64,000 bases of DNA from NCEH01 sp043195135 (lineage in GTDB: Bacteria > Pseudomonadota > Alphaproteobacteria > Rhizobiales > Xanthobacteraceae), in assembly GCF_043195135.1 (NCBI RefSeq), contig NZ_JBAFWP010000001.1; one strand, 5' to 3'. Under the pieces are notes generated by a model. It saw only the letters and a list, made by a program, of their open reading frames with translations, had not been told where the DNA came from and made no database searches. Of this stretch, positions 52,061 to 61,966 are shown piece by piece. Position numbers and translations under genes: made by a program. The stretch's first letter is position 1; each line of letters opens with the position of its first letter.

Positions 52061-52991
52061 ATTGACCGGACAGGGCGCGCACGGCCAGGGCGGTGGCAGA
52101 CGCGCGGTTTTCCACGCCGATCTTGGCGTAGATCTGCTCCAGATGCTTGTTCACCGTGCGCGGGCTGAGGCCGAGGATCTGGGCAATGTCGCGATTGGCC
52201 TTGCCGCGCGCGATCCACACCAGCACCTGTGCCTCGCGCTGCGTGATGGACAGCGCCCGCCGCAAGACTTCCTCGTCCTGGGCCGGGGCCTCCTCGATCA
52301 CCCGCAGCAGGAATTCGCGCCCGCCGATCTGGCCCACATAGGCGAGCTTCAGCGTGCGGGGCGCATCGGCGCGGCGCGAAAGGTCGATCCCGTCGCGCTG
52401 TGCCGCGTCCGAGCTCTGGCACGCCTCCAGCCATAGCCGCACCGCATCCGGCAGCACAAACCCTTCGCCGGGCTGGGCGGGGGCGATCTGTGCCATCAGG
52501 CGGGTCGCCTGCGGGGTGCTCCAGAGCACCCGCCCATCCAGATTGGCGGACAACAGGAAGCGCCCGGCGGCATCCAGCGCCACCTGCGCGCCCTGGGTCT
52601 GGCGCGCATTGGCGAGATGCACCTTCATGCGGGCGATGATCTCGCTCGGCACGATGGGCTTGGTGACATAGTCCACCCCGCCCGCCTCCAGCCCCTGGAC
52701 GATGTGCTCGGTCTCCGACAGGCCGGTCATGAAGATCACCGGCACATGGGCGAGCGCCTTGTTGGTCTTCAGCGCCCGGCAGGTCTCGAAGCCGGTCATG
52801 CCGGGCATGATGGCGTCCATCAGGATGATGTCGGGGGTGATCTGCTCCACCAGGGCGAGGGCGTTCGCGCCCTCCACCGCCACCAATACGGTGATGCCGG
52901 CCTCCTCCAGCGCGTCGGTGAGCAGGCTCAGGGTTTCGGGGCTATCGTCCACCACCAGGACGATGTCGCGTCGCTTGGCGCTATGCATCAT
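52059..52991 (-). CDS. Response regulator with LuxR-type DNA-binding domain (310 aa)
   Basis: Two-component output protein. The receiver domain (about 10-125) has the acidic pair VVDDS, the phosphorylated aspartate in ILMDAIMPGMTG (D59), the threonine in IFMTGL and the lysine in VTKPI. A middle PAS-like region (140-235) links to a C-terminal LuxR/GerE helix-turn-helix, SITQREAQVLVWIARGKANR followed by LGLSPRTVNKHLEQIY. Its start overlaps the hybrid kinase stop by 11 bases, so the kinase is its partner. Likely target: the divergent urt-fmd operon. Confidence 0.93.
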   Translation of the reverse strand: MMHSAKRRDIVLVVDDSPETLSLLTDALEEAGITVLVAVEGANALALVEQITPDIILMDAIMPGMTGFETCRALKTNKALAHVPVIFMTGLSETEHIVQGLEAGGVDYVTKPIVPSEIIARMKVHLANARQTQGAQVALDAAGRFLLSANLDGRVLWSTPQATRLMAQIAPAQPGEGFVLPDAVRLWLEACQSSDAAQRDGIDLSRRADAPRTLKLAYVGQIGGREFLLRVIEEAPAQDEEVLRRALSITQREAQVLVWIARGKANRDIAQILGLSPRTVNKHLEQIYAKIGVENRASATALAVRALSGQ

Positions 52992-55900
52992 CGCTGCGCA
53001 GACCCTCCAGCACGGTCATGTAACGGTTGAGATCGAAGCTGCGGACGATGTCGCTCATCTGCGCGACGAATTCCGCATGATCGGGGGATTCCTCGCCCAG
53101 CGCCTGGAGCTTCGCCTGGATGCCGCGCACGTAGCCGATGCGGCCGAGCTTCAGCAATTCGTCGATATGGCGGTTGGCGGGGGCGATGATCTCGCCGGGC
53201 GGCGGCACCGGCGTGGCGGGCGGGTCGCCGTCATAGGTCCATTCCAGGGTCAGCAGCCCGCGCAATTGTTCCAGCAGATGGCGCAGGTCCACCGGCTTGG
53301 CGATCTGCTGGTCGTGGTGGCGGCCCTCGACCTCGGGCCGGCCGGTGTCGCCGGCATTGGCGGAAATCATGATGATGCGCGCGCCCGGCGCCACCTTGGC
53401 GCGCAGGCGGCGGGCGACCTGCCAGCCGTTGAGGCCCGGCATGGCGATATCCAGCAGCACCAGGTCGGGCTGGATCTGCGCGGCGAGTTCCAGGCAGGCG
53501 ACGCCGTCCGGCGCGGTGAAGACGACGAAGCCCAGCGGCCGCAGCAATTCGCACATCAGGTCCCGGTGGGCGGCATCGTCGTCCGCCACCAGCAAGGTGC
53601 GCGGTTCGCCGCGATAGCCGGTGATGCGCCGCTCGGCCGGGGCGGCGTCGTCCGGCGTGGAGACCTCCGACAGCAGCAGCCGGACGGCAAAGATCGAACC
53701 GCCCTGCGGCCCGGTCTTCAGGACGATTTCTCCGCCCATGATTTCCGTCAACAGCTTGGTGATGGTGAGCCCGAGGCCGATGCCGGCGGTATTATAGGTG
53801 CCGGCCCTGCCGCCCCGTTCGAACGGCTCGAAGATGCGCGCGCGGTCTTCTTCCGCCACCCCGAGCCCGGTGTCCTCCACCTCGAACTCCGCCACCTGGT
53901 TGCGGAACGAGACCCGCAGCGCGACGTGGCCGGCGGCGGTGAACTTGATGGCGTTGGACAGCAGGTTGATGAGGATCTGCCGCAGCCGCTTTTCATCGGT
54001 GAACACCTGCGGCGGCAGCCGCTCCGAGCGGGTGTGGCGGAAGTCGATGTCCTTGGCCTGGGCCTGCAAGCGGAACATGTCCACGATCTGATCCAGCAAT
54101 TCGTGGATGCGCACCTTGTCCCGGTTCAGATGCAGGCGGCCGGCCTCGATCTTGGAGATGTCCAGCAGCCCGTCGATCAGGCCGGAGAGATGCTCGGCGC
54201 TGCGGCGGACCACGCGGATGGCATCGCGCCGGCCGGCGGGAATGGCGGTGTCGCGCTCCAGCAGCTGGGCATAGCCGAGGATGGCGTTCAGCGGCGTGCG
54301 CAATTCATGGCTGATGCCCACCACATAGCGGCTTTTCGCGAGATTGGCCGCCTCCGCCACCTCCTTGGCGCGCTGGAGCTTGGCGTCGGTGCGCTTGTGG
54401 GCCTCGATCTCGCGCATGAGAAGCGTCGTCTGGCGCTGGCTCTCCTCCTGCGCCACGTTGCGGCTTTCCTGCGCCAGCACGAACAGCCACGCCACCACCC
54501 CCACGACGATGATCAGGACGAAATAGACCGTCCACAAGGTGGTGCGGATCGCCACCCCATAGGCAGGGGATTCAAACGTGGCGTGGAAATAGATGATGGC
54601 GAGAATCGCCGCAATCAGCGAGGCGAGCGTCGCCAGGATCGCGATGTAATGTCCGACGCGCGAGTTCAGCCGCCGCACCGCCCAGCGCGGCAAGGTGGCG
54701 GCGAGGAAGGCGAGGATCTGGTCGGCGGCGCGCGCATCCTCCTTGCAGCGGTCGCGGCAGCGGGCATCGAGCGAGCAGCACAGGGAGCAGATCGGCCCGG
54801 CATAAAGCGGGCACTGGGCCATGTCCTCATGCTCGAACTTGTGCTCGCACACGCAGCAGCGGATCGTGCCCTTGCCGCGCCACTGCACCTTGGTCTGGCG
54901 GGCGATGTAATAGCGCCCCTTGGTGGCGAGTGCGATGGCCGGCGCCGCGAGGAACGACACCGCAAGCGCCACGAACGGCGCGAACGCCTGGAGCATGCGG
55001 CCGAACTGCCCGGAATAGGCCAGCACCGCCACCGCCGTGCCCAGCGCCACCGAGCCCACCCCCACCGGATTGATGTCGTAAAGATGGGCGCGCTTGAACT
55101 CGATGTTCGGCGGGGAAAGGCCGAGCGGCTTGTTCACCACGAGGTCCGACACCAGCGCCGCCACCCAGGCGATGGCGACGATGGCATAAAGCCCGAGGAT
55201 CTCGTCCAGCGCCTTGTAGATGCCAAGCTCCATGAGCATCAGGGCGATGGCGACATTGAACACCAGCCACACCACGCGGCCGGGGTGCGAATGGGTGAGA
55301 CGCGAGAAGAAGTTCGACCAGGCGATCGAGCCCGCATAGGCGTTCGTCACATTGATCTTGAGCTGGGAGATGATGACGAAAACCCCGGTGAAGGCGAGGG
55401 CCGCCTGTTGCGAGGGCAACATGGAACCGAAGGCGACCAGATACATCTGGGTCGGCTCGGCGGCATGGTCGAGGCCGATCCCGTGCTGGAGCGCGAGATA
55501 GGCGAGGAACGAGCCGATCATCATCTTCAGCGCGCCGGGCACGATCCAGCCCGGCCCCGCGGCGAGCAGGCTCACCCACCAGCTCAGCCGCCGGCTGCTT
55601 TCCCGGCGCGGCAGGAAGCGCAGGAAATCCACCTGCTCGCCGATCTGCGCCACCAGGGCGAACACCACGGTGGATGCCCCGCCGAACGCGAGCCAGGAGA
55701 AGCTTCCGTCCGCGGGCCCGAGCCGCCCGGTGAAATCCGTCCAGGCGGACAGATCCTCGCCATGGGTGAAGGCGATATAGGCCAGCGGAATGATGTGCAG
55801 CGCCAGCCACACCGGCTGGGTCCACATCTGGAACCGGGAAATGAGCGTGATGCCGTGGGTCACCAGCGGAATCACCACCAACGCGCTGATGATGTAGCCG

Positions 55901-56352
55901 AGCGCCAGCGGAATGCCGAAGCACATCTCGAGCGCCAGCGACATGATCGCCGCCTCGATGGCGAAGAACAGGAAGGTGAAGGAGGCATAGATCAGCGAGG
56001 TGAAGGTGGAGCCGATATAGCCGAAGCCGGCGCCGCGCGTGAGCAGGTCGATATCGACGCCGAATTTCGCGGCGTAGAAGCAGATCGGGAAGCCGGCGGC
56101 GAAGATGATGGCGCTCACCACCAGGATCGCGGCGATGGCATTGGTGAAGCCGAACGACAGGGTGATCGCCCCGCCGATGGCTTCCAGCGCCAGGAAGGAG
56201 ATGGCGCCGAGCGCGGTATTGGCGACGCGGAACGACGACCAGCGCCGCGCGCTCTTGGCGGTGAAGCGCAGGGCATAGTCTTCCAGGGTCTCGTTGACGA
56301 CCCATTTGTTGTACTGGCGTCTGATGCGAACGATCCGCTGTTCCCCGGCCAT
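52981..56352 (-). CDS. Hybrid histidine kinase fused to an NCS1-like transporter domain (1123 aa)
   Basis: Membrane sensor kinase. Residues about 20-480 form a 12-helix NCS1-type permease domain (purine/cytosine/allantoin family), including VAQIGEQVDFLRFLP and SQLKINVTNAYAGSIAWSNF. A nine-cysteine cluster follows at 499-536 (CCVCEHKFEHED, CPLYAGPICSLCC, CRDRC), then two more membrane helices (565-625). The kinase core has the phospho-acceptor ISHELRTPLN (H682), the N box NLLSNAIKF, DTGLGVAEEDR and GIGLGLTITK. A receiver domain with LLDIAMPGLNG and a C-terminal helical extension complete it. The ATG at 56352 is chosen over a frame reaching upstream through a palindrome. It probably senses amide, urea or nitrogen. 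Confidence 0.9.
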   Translation of the reverse strand: MAGEQRIVRIRRQYNKWVVNETLEDYALRFTAKSARRWSSFRVANTALGAISFLALEAIGGAITLSFGFTNAIAAILVVSAIIFAAGFPICFYAAKFGVDIDLLTRGAGFGYIGSTFTSLIYASFTFLFFAIEAAIMSLALEMCFGIPLALGYIISALVVIPLVTHGITLISRFQMWTQPVWLALHIIPLAYIAFTHGEDLSAWTDFTGRLGPADGSFSWLAFGGASTVVFALVAQIGEQVDFLRFLPRRESSRRLSWWVSLLAAGPGWIVPGALKMMIGSFLAYLALQHGIGLDHAAEPTQMYLVAFGSMLPSQQAALAFTGVFVIISQLKINVTNAYAGSIAWSNFFSRLTHSHPGRVVWLVFNVAIALMLMELGIYKALDEILGLYAIVAIAWVAALVSDLVVNKPLGLSPPNIEFKRAHLYDINPVGVGSVALGTAVAVLAYSGQFGRMLQAFAPFVALAVSFLAAPAIALATKGRYYIARQTKVQWRGKGTIRCCVCEHKFEHEDMAQCPLYAGPICSLCCSLDARCRDRCKEDARAADQILAFLAATLPRWAVRRLNSRVGHYIAILATLASLIAAILAIIYFHATFESPAYGVAIRTTLWTVYFVLIIVVGVVAWLFVLAQESRNVAQEESQRQTTLLMREIEAHKRTDAKLQRAKEVAEAANLAKSRYVVGISHELRTPLNAILGYAQLLERDTAIPAGRRDAIRVVRRSAEHLSGLIDGLLDISKIEAGRLHLNRDKVRIHELLDQIVDMFRLQAQAKDIDFRHTRSERLPPQVFTDEKRLRQILINLLSNAIKFTAAGHVALRVSFRNQVAEFEVEDTGLGVAEEDRARIFEPFERGGRAGTYNTAGIGLGLTITKLLTEIMGGEIVLKTGPQGGSIFAVRLLLSEVSTPDDAAPAERRITGYRGEPRTLLVADDDAAHRDLMCELLRPLGFVVFTAPDGVACLELAAQIQPDLVLLDIAMPGLNGWQVARRLRAKVAPGARIIMISANAGDTGRPEVEGRHHDQQIAKPVDLRHLLEQLRGLLTLEWTYDGDPPATPVPPPGEIIAPANRHIDELLKLGRIGYVRGIQAKLQALGEESPDHAEFVAQMSDIVRSFDLNRYMTVLEGLRSDDA

Positions 56353-56863
56353 ATGTTCCCCGTCCGGCCCCTGAATTCCCCTGCCGTCAAGCCCGGCCCG
56401 CGCCGAGCCTCCCCGCCTCACCGCCCGCCCCACTCCGCCTGACCGCACCGGCGGGACCGCCCGGCTGGCCGGGACCCGCCCGGCCATGACGCGCCGAGGC
56501 GATATCCCCAAGATAATTCATTATGCCACAGCCTATTTCTCGTCGGGTGGCTGAATTTATCGCGGCTGCGGGGGTGTTCTGACCAATCCGCAAGCATTTC
56601 CTCCGCCGCCACGACCAGTATTCAATATTCCCGTCTGCCAAGAGAGACGCGGGCGCGCCTGCACGTTGCGTGTACGCGCGCCCGCGCGCGCGAATTAAAT
56701 AGCGTGGCGAAAAACCTCCCTGCCAAACCAATCATATGGGTTTCCCGGCGGCGCCATATACGTCAATCACCGTATTGCTGCGACGCATCATCCCCGGAAC
56801 CATGGCGGACAAGCAGGACCAATTTTCCTGTGTTCGATCCGTAATGCGCTGGAGGGAACCTTT
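56353..56863. other. Divergent regulatory region of kinase and urt-fmd operons
   Basis: A 511-base gap without a gene. It holds the palindrome at 56466-56486, a 10-bp GC-rich inverted repeat (GCGGGCGCGC at 56649-56658 with GCGCGCCCGC at 56676-56685), AT-rich patches near 56510-56560 and 56690-56760, and GGAGGG seven bases before the urtA ATG. Promoters of both divergent operons and the response-regulator sites should lie here; I could not pick a certain -24/-12 or -35/-10 pair. Confidence 0.55.
56466..56486. repeat. Short palindrome TGGCCGGG-N5-CCCGGCCA, copy 2
   Basis: Perfect 8-bp stem with five-base loop followed by TGACGCG, matching the palindrome at 47805-47827. It lies 114 bases upstream of the kinase start. 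Confidence 0.65.
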
Positions 56864-58144
56864 ATGTCGGGTGGCGATGATCGCAACAGCAAGATGAATG
56901 CAACGCGCCGGGATGTCTTGAAAGGTGCAGCTGCGCTGCCTCTTGCTTCCCTTATTCCTGCGACGACGTTGTTCTCCGGCGTCGCCCAGGCTCAGGCCCC
57001 GGCGACCTTGGCTGTGAATACGACCGGACTTGCCGTGACCGACACCGAAGTCACGGTCGGCATCCTGCATTCCGTCACCGGCACCATGGCGATTTCCGAG
57101 ACCGGTTCGGTCCAGGCCGAGAAGCTCGCGATCGACCAGATCAACGCCTCCGGCGGCATCCTCGGCCGCAAGATCAAATACATCCAGGAAGACGGCGCCA
57201 GCGACTGGCCGACCTTCGCCGAAAAGGCCAAAAAGCTGCTGGTGCAGGACAAGTGCGCCTCGGTGTTCGGCTGCTGGACCTCCGCCTCCCGCAAGGCGGT
57301 GCTGCCGGTGTTCGAGCAATATAACGGCATGCTCTACTACCCGACCTTCTACGAGGGACTGGAGCAGTCCAAGAACGTCATCTACACCGGCCAGGAAGCG
57401 ACCCAGCAGATCATCGCCGGCCTCAACTGGGTGGTGAAGGAGCGCGGAGCGCAGACCTTCTACCTCCTCGGCTCGGACTATATCTGGCCGCGCACCTCCA
57501 ACAAGATCGCGCGCAAGCACATCGAGAACTTCCTGAAGCTCAAGGTTGTGGGCGAAGAATATTTCCCGCTGGGGCATACGCAGTTCAATTCGGCCATCAA
57601 TAAGATCAAGCTCACCAAGCCCGACGTGATCTACGCCATCATCGTCGGCGGCTCGAATGTCGCCTTCTACAAGCAGCTCAAGGCGGCGGGCATCGACCTG
57701 TCCAAGCAGACCCTGCTGACCATCTCGGTCACCGAGGACGAGATCCTGGGCATCGGCGGCGAGAATATCGCAGGCGCCTTCGCCTGCATGAAATACTTCC
57801 AGTCCCTCGACAATCCCAACAACAAGGCGTTCGTCGAGGCGTTCAAGAAGACCTATGGCGACAAGATCGTCATCGGCGACGTCACCCAGGCCGCCTATCT
57901 CGGTCCCTGGCTGTGGAAGCTCACGGCGGAGAAGGCGGGCTCGTTCGACATCGACAAGATCGCCGCCGCCTCCCCCGGCGTTGCCTTCGACAAGGCGCCG
58001 GAAGGCTATGTCCGCATCCACGAGAACCACCATCTGTGGAGCAAGACCCGCGTCGGCAAGGCCCGCCCGGACGGGCAATACGACGTGGTGTTCGAGACCT
58101 CCGAGCTGGTGGAGCCGAACCCGTTCCCCAAGGGCTATCAGTGA
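56864..58144 (+). CDS. urtA: Urea/short-chain amide ABC transporter substrate-binding protein (426 aa)
   Basis: Periplasmic binding protein of the UrtA/FmdD group. The N terminus has a twin-arginine signal, NATRRDVLKGAAALPLASL (R15-R16), with cleavage near VAQAQA, so export by Tat is predicted. The mature part has VTVGILHSVTGTMAISETG, FGCWTSASRKAVLPVFE, MLYYPTFYEGLEQSKNVIYT and LGSDYIWPRTSNKIARKH, all diagnostic of this group. The formamidase at the operon end suggests the ligand is formamide or another short amide; urea is the alternative. Confidence 0.93.
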   Translation: MSGGDDRNSKMNATRRDVLKGAAALPLASLIPATTLFSGVAQAQAPATLAVNTTGLAVTDTEVTVGILHSVTGTMAISETGSVQAEKLAIDQINASGGILGRKIKYIQEDGASDWPTFAEKAKKLLVQDKCASVFGCWTSASRKAVLPVFEQYNGMLYYPTFYEGLEQSKNVIYTGQEATQQIIAGLNWVVKERGAQTFYLLGSDYIWPRTSNKIARKHIENFLKLKVVGEEYFPLGHTQFNSAINKIKLTKPDVIYAIIVGGSNVAFYKQLKAAGIDLSKQTLLTISVTEDEILGIGGENIAGAFACMKYFQSLDNPNNKAFVEAFKKTYGDKIVIGDVTQAAYLGPWLWKLTAEKAGSFDIDKIAAASPGVAFDKAPEGYVRIHENHHLWSKTRVGKARPDGQYDVVFETSELVEPNPFPKGYQ

Positions 58145-58179
58145 GCGGGCGCTGACCGCCGGGGCTGGCCCAACAGGCC

Positions 58180-58297
58180 CCCTCTCCCGCTTGCGGGGGA
58201 GGGCTGGGGAGGGGGCAGACGAAACTTCCCCTCTGGCCCCGCACGTTTCGGCCGGCGGCGGCCCCCTCCCTAACCCTCCCCCGCAAGCGGGAGAGGG
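58180..58297. repeat. 37-bp inverted repeat between urtA and urtB
   Basis: Arms 58180-58216 and 58261-58297 match at 35 of 37 positions (beginning CCCTCTCCCGCTTGCGGGGG and ending as its mirror) with a 44-base centre. The transcript would fold into a long hairpin. Such a structure after a binding-protein gene can raise its expression over the downstream membrane genes; it may also be a MITE-like element. Confidence 0.8.
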
Positions 58298-58328
58298 AAT
58301 ATGGCAACGGATTCAATGGGGTGCTGGA

Positions 58329-59255
58329 ATGTTCATGGGATATTCGCTCGGAGAACTCGGCTCCATCTTCGCCATGCAGGCGTTCGCGGGCCTGATCCTG
58401 TTCTCGGTCTTCGTATTGATGTCGCTCGGCCTCGCCATCATCTTCGGCCAGATGGGCGTCATCAACATGGCTCACGGCGAATTCATGATTCTCGGCGCCT
58501 ATATGACCTATCTCACCTCGCAACTCTTCCAGACCTATTTGCCCGGCCTCTATCCCATCTATTTCTTCGTCGCGATGGCGGTCGCGTTCCTTGCCAGCGG
58601 CGCGCTCGGCATGCTGGTGGAATGGAGCATGATCCGCTTCCTCTACAGGCGCCCGCTGGACACGCTGCTCGCCACCTGGGGACTGTCGCTGATCATGCAG
58701 CAGGCGTTCCGCTCCATCTTCGGCGCGCGCGAGGTGGGGGTCGAACTGCCCGAGTGGATGATGGGCTCGCTCCCGGTCACCGACACCATCGAAGTGCAGA
58801 TCAACGGCCTGTTCGTGATGGGCCTCACCACATTGATCGCCGGCGCGGTCTATCTGCTGATGTATCGCTCGCGCTGGGGCTTGCAGGTGCGCTCCGTGAT
58901 GCAGAACCGCACCATGGCCGGGGCTGTGGGCATCAATACCGAGCGGGTGGACCGCACCACCTTCGGCCTCGGCTGCGGCATCGCCGGCATCGCGGGGAGC
59001 GCCTTCACCATGATCGGCTCCACCGGGCCGACGGCGGGCCAGCTCTACATCGTCGATACCTTCCTGGTGGTGGTGTTCGGCGGGGCCGCGAGCCTGCTCG
59101 GCACCATCGCCTCGGCCTTCACCATCTCCCAGGCCCAGTCGACCATGGAATTCTTCATGTCCGGCTCCATGGCCAAAGTGCTGACGCTCATGGTGGTCGT
59201 CGGCATCCTGATGGTGCGCCCCGAGGGCCTGTTCGTCCTCAAAGTCCGCCGCTGA
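58329..59255 (+). CDS. urtB: Urea/amide ABC transporter permease UrtB (308 aa)
   Basis: Branched-chain-amino-acid-type (LivH-like) inner-membrane permease with about eight membrane segments. Key stretches are GLAIIFGQMGVINMAHGEFM, LYRRPLDTLLATWGLSLIMQ and VVVFGGAASLLGTIASAF; the RPLDTLLATWGLSL text is typical of UrtB. It begins MFMGYSLGELGS at an ATG with a weak ribosome site after the large inverted repeat. UrtC starts 12 bases after its stop. Confidence 0.94.
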   Translation: MFMGYSLGELGSIFAMQAFAGLILFSVFVLMSLGLAIIFGQMGVINMAHGEFMILGAYMTYLTSQLFQTYLPGLYPIYFFVAMAVAFLASGALGMLVEWSMIRFLYRRPLDTLLATWGLSLIMQQAFRSIFGAREVGVELPEWMMGSLPVTDTIEVQINGLFVMGLTTLIAGAVYLLMYRSRWGLQVRSVMQNRTMAGAVGINTERVDRTTFGLGCGIAGIAGSAFTMIGSTGPTAGQLYIVDTFLVVVFGGAASLLGTIASAFTISQAQSTMEFFMSGSMAKVLTLMVVVGILMVRPEGLFVLKVRR

Positions 59256-59267
59256 GGAGCGCCACAC

Positions 59268-60407
59268 ATGCAAAGCGAAGCTTTCACCCTGCGCTCCAAG
59301 GACCTCGTCGGCGTGCTGATCCTGGCGGCCCTGCTGTTCGTGATCCTGCCGGCACTTCTCGAACCCTTCCGCCTCAACATGGTGGGGAAATATCTCACCT
59401 ATGCCTTCGTCGCCGTCGGCCTGGTGCTGTGCTGGGGCAATGCCGGCATCCTCTCCCTTGGCCAGGGCGTGTTCTTCGGGCTCGGCGGCTATTGCATGGC
59501 CATGTATCTGAAGCTGGAGGCCTCCAGCCCGGAGGCGACGAAGATCCAGTCCACCCCCGGCATCCCGGACTTCATGGACTGGAACCAGATCACCGAGCTG
59601 CCCTTCTTCTGGGTGCCGTTCAAATCGCTCGGCTTCTCGCTCGCCGCCGTGGTCCTGGTGCCGGCGCTCCTCGCCCTGGTCATCGCGTTCGCCTTGTTCA
59701 AGCGGCGCGTGGGCGGCGTGTATTTCGCCATCATCACCCAGGCCATGGCGGCGATCGTGACGATCCTGATCGTCGGCCAGCAGGGCTATACCGGCGGCAT
59801 CAACGGCATCACCGACCTGCGCACCCTGCACGGCTGGGACATCCGCACCGACAGCGCGAAGACCATCCTTTATTTCGTCAACGGCGGCCTGCTGATCGGC
59901 TGCATCCTTTTGTGCCAGTTCATCCGCCGCTCGAAGCTCGGCCGCATCCTGGTCGCCATGCGGGACAAGGAGGATCGGGTCCGCTTCTCCGGCTATGACG
60001 TGGCGAGCTACAAGATCTTCGTGTTCTGCTTCGCGGCCGCGCTGGCGGGCATCGGCGGGGCCATGTTCACCTTGCAGGTGGGCTTCATGTCGCCCTCCTT
60101 CGTCGGCATCGTGCCGTCGATCGAGATGGTGATCTATGCGGCGGTGGGCGGGCGGCTCTCCCTGCTCGGCGCGGTCTACGGCACGCTGCTGGTGAACTGG
60201 GCGAAAACCTCATTTTCCGAAAGCTTTCCGGAGCTCTGGCTGTTCGGCCTCGGCGGCCTGTTCATCGCCGTGGTGCTGCTCTTCCCCAACGGCCTCGCCG
60301 GCCTCTACCGCGCCTATGTCGAGCCGCGCATCGACGCGCTCTTCGCCCGCAAGCGCGGCCCGGGTGCCGATGCCGCCCCCGGCGCCGCCCCGACCCTGGC
60401 CGAGTGA
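59268..60407 (+). CDS. urtC: Urea/amide ABC transporter permease UrtC (379 aa)
   Basis: Second inner-membrane permease (LivM-like). It contains YAFVAVGLVLCWGNAGILSL, GQGVFFGLGGYCMAMYLKLE, GVYFAIITQAMAAIVTILIV and the EAA-like segment near RDKEDRVRFSGYDVASYK, typical of UrtC. The GGINGITDL loop is also a UrtC mark. The C-terminal 30 residues are a variable, charged tail. UrtD follows 12 bases later. Confidence 0.94.
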   Translation: MQSEAFTLRSKDLVGVLILAALLFVILPALLEPFRLNMVGKYLTYAFVAVGLVLCWGNAGILSLGQGVFFGLGGYCMAMYLKLEASSPEATKIQSTPGIPDFMDWNQITELPFFWVPFKSLGFSLAAVVLVPALLALVIAFALFKRRVGGVYFAIITQAMAAIVTILIVGQQGYTGGINGITDLRTLHGWDIRTDSAKTILYFVNGGLLIGCILLCQFIRRSKLGRILVAMRDKEDRVRFSGYDVASYKIFVFCFAAALAGIGGAMFTLQVGFMSPSFVGIVPSIEMVIYAAVGGRLSLLGAVYGTLLVNWAKTSFSESFPELWLFGLGGLFIAVVLLFPNGLAGLYRAYVEPRIDALFARKRGPGADAAPGAAPTLAE

Positions 60408-60419
60408 GGAGCAAGACCC

Positions 60420-61187
<768 letters not shown>

Positions 61188-61199
61188 GGGGGCGAAAAC

Positions 61200-61889
61200 A
61201 TGCTCGACGTTTCCAACCTCGTCGTCTCCTACGGGCAGAGCGAGGTTCTGCACGGCCTGAATTTTACCGTCGCGCCCAACGAGATCGTGGCCGTCATGGG
61301 CCGCAACGGCATGGGCAAGACGACGCTGATGAAATCGCTCATGGGCGTGGTGCCCACCCGCTCCGGCAAGGTATCGCTGGCTGAGAGCGAGATCACGGCG
61401 CTGAAGAGCTATGAGCGCGTGGCGAAAGGCATCGCCTATGTGCCGCAGGGCCGCATGATCTTCTCCGCCATGACGGTGGAGGAAAATATCGAGACCGGCC
61501 TCGTTTCCTCCGGCGCAGCAAAGGTGCCCGGCGACATCTACGAGTTGTTCCCGGTGCTGCTGGACATGAAGCACCGGCGCGGCGGCAATCTCTCCGGCGG
61601 GCAGCAGCAGCAGCTTGCGATTGCCCGGGCGCTCGCCACCAAGCCCAAGGTGCTGCTGCTGGACGAGCCCACCGAGGGCATCCAGCCCTCCATCATCCGC
61701 GAGATGGCGCGCACCTTGAAGCGCATCCGCGACGAAAAGGGCCTCTCCATCGTGGTGTCGGAGCAGGTGCTCTCGTTCGCCCTCGACATCGCCGACCGGG
61801 TGCTGGTGCTGGAAAACGGCGCCATCGTCCACGAGGACCTCCGCGCCGACATCGACGAAGCCAAGGTGGCGAAATTCCTGTCGGTGTGA
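61200..61889 (+). CDS. urtE: Urea/amide ABC transporter ATP-binding protein UrtE (229 aa)
   Basis: Second ATPase (LivF-like). Walker A GRNGMGKTT, Q-loop YVPQGRMIF, signature LSGGQQQQLAIAR, Walker B LLLDEPTEGIQPSI and switch region VVSEQV are intact; the GRNGMGKTTLMKSLMG text is typical of UrtE. The switch position carries glutamate-glutamine (SEQ) rather than histidine, a known feature of LivF-type ATPases. The formamidase gene starts 77 bases later. Confidence 0.95.
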   Translation: MLDVSNLVVSYGQSEVLHGLNFTVAPNEIVAVMGRNGMGKTTLMKSLMGVVPTRSGKVSLAESEITALKSYERVAKGIAYVPQGRMIFSAMTVEENIETGLVSSGAAKVPGDIYELFPVLLDMKHRRGGNLSGGQQQQLAIARALATKPKVLLLDEPTEGIQPSIIREMARTLKRIRDEKGLSIVVSEQVLSFALDIADRVLVLENGAIVHEDLRADIDEAKVAKFLSV

Positions 61890-61966
61890 GGCTGCCGCCT
61901 CGCCCCATCCATCCGCCCAAAATTCTCCTTTTCGCCCAAGAGACTCAAGCAAGCTGGGAGCTGTCC

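Noticed and set aside
52702..56442. A 1246-codon open frame opposite the hybrid kinase
   Set aside because: It is the complement of an unmistakable kinase gene; long antisense frames are expected in high-GC DNA with strong third-position bias. It has no domain, plausible start site or operon context.
56690..56740. Sigma-54 promoter upstream of urtA
   Set aside because: A GG...GC pair is present near 56702-56722 but the spacing is wrong for a -24/-12 element.
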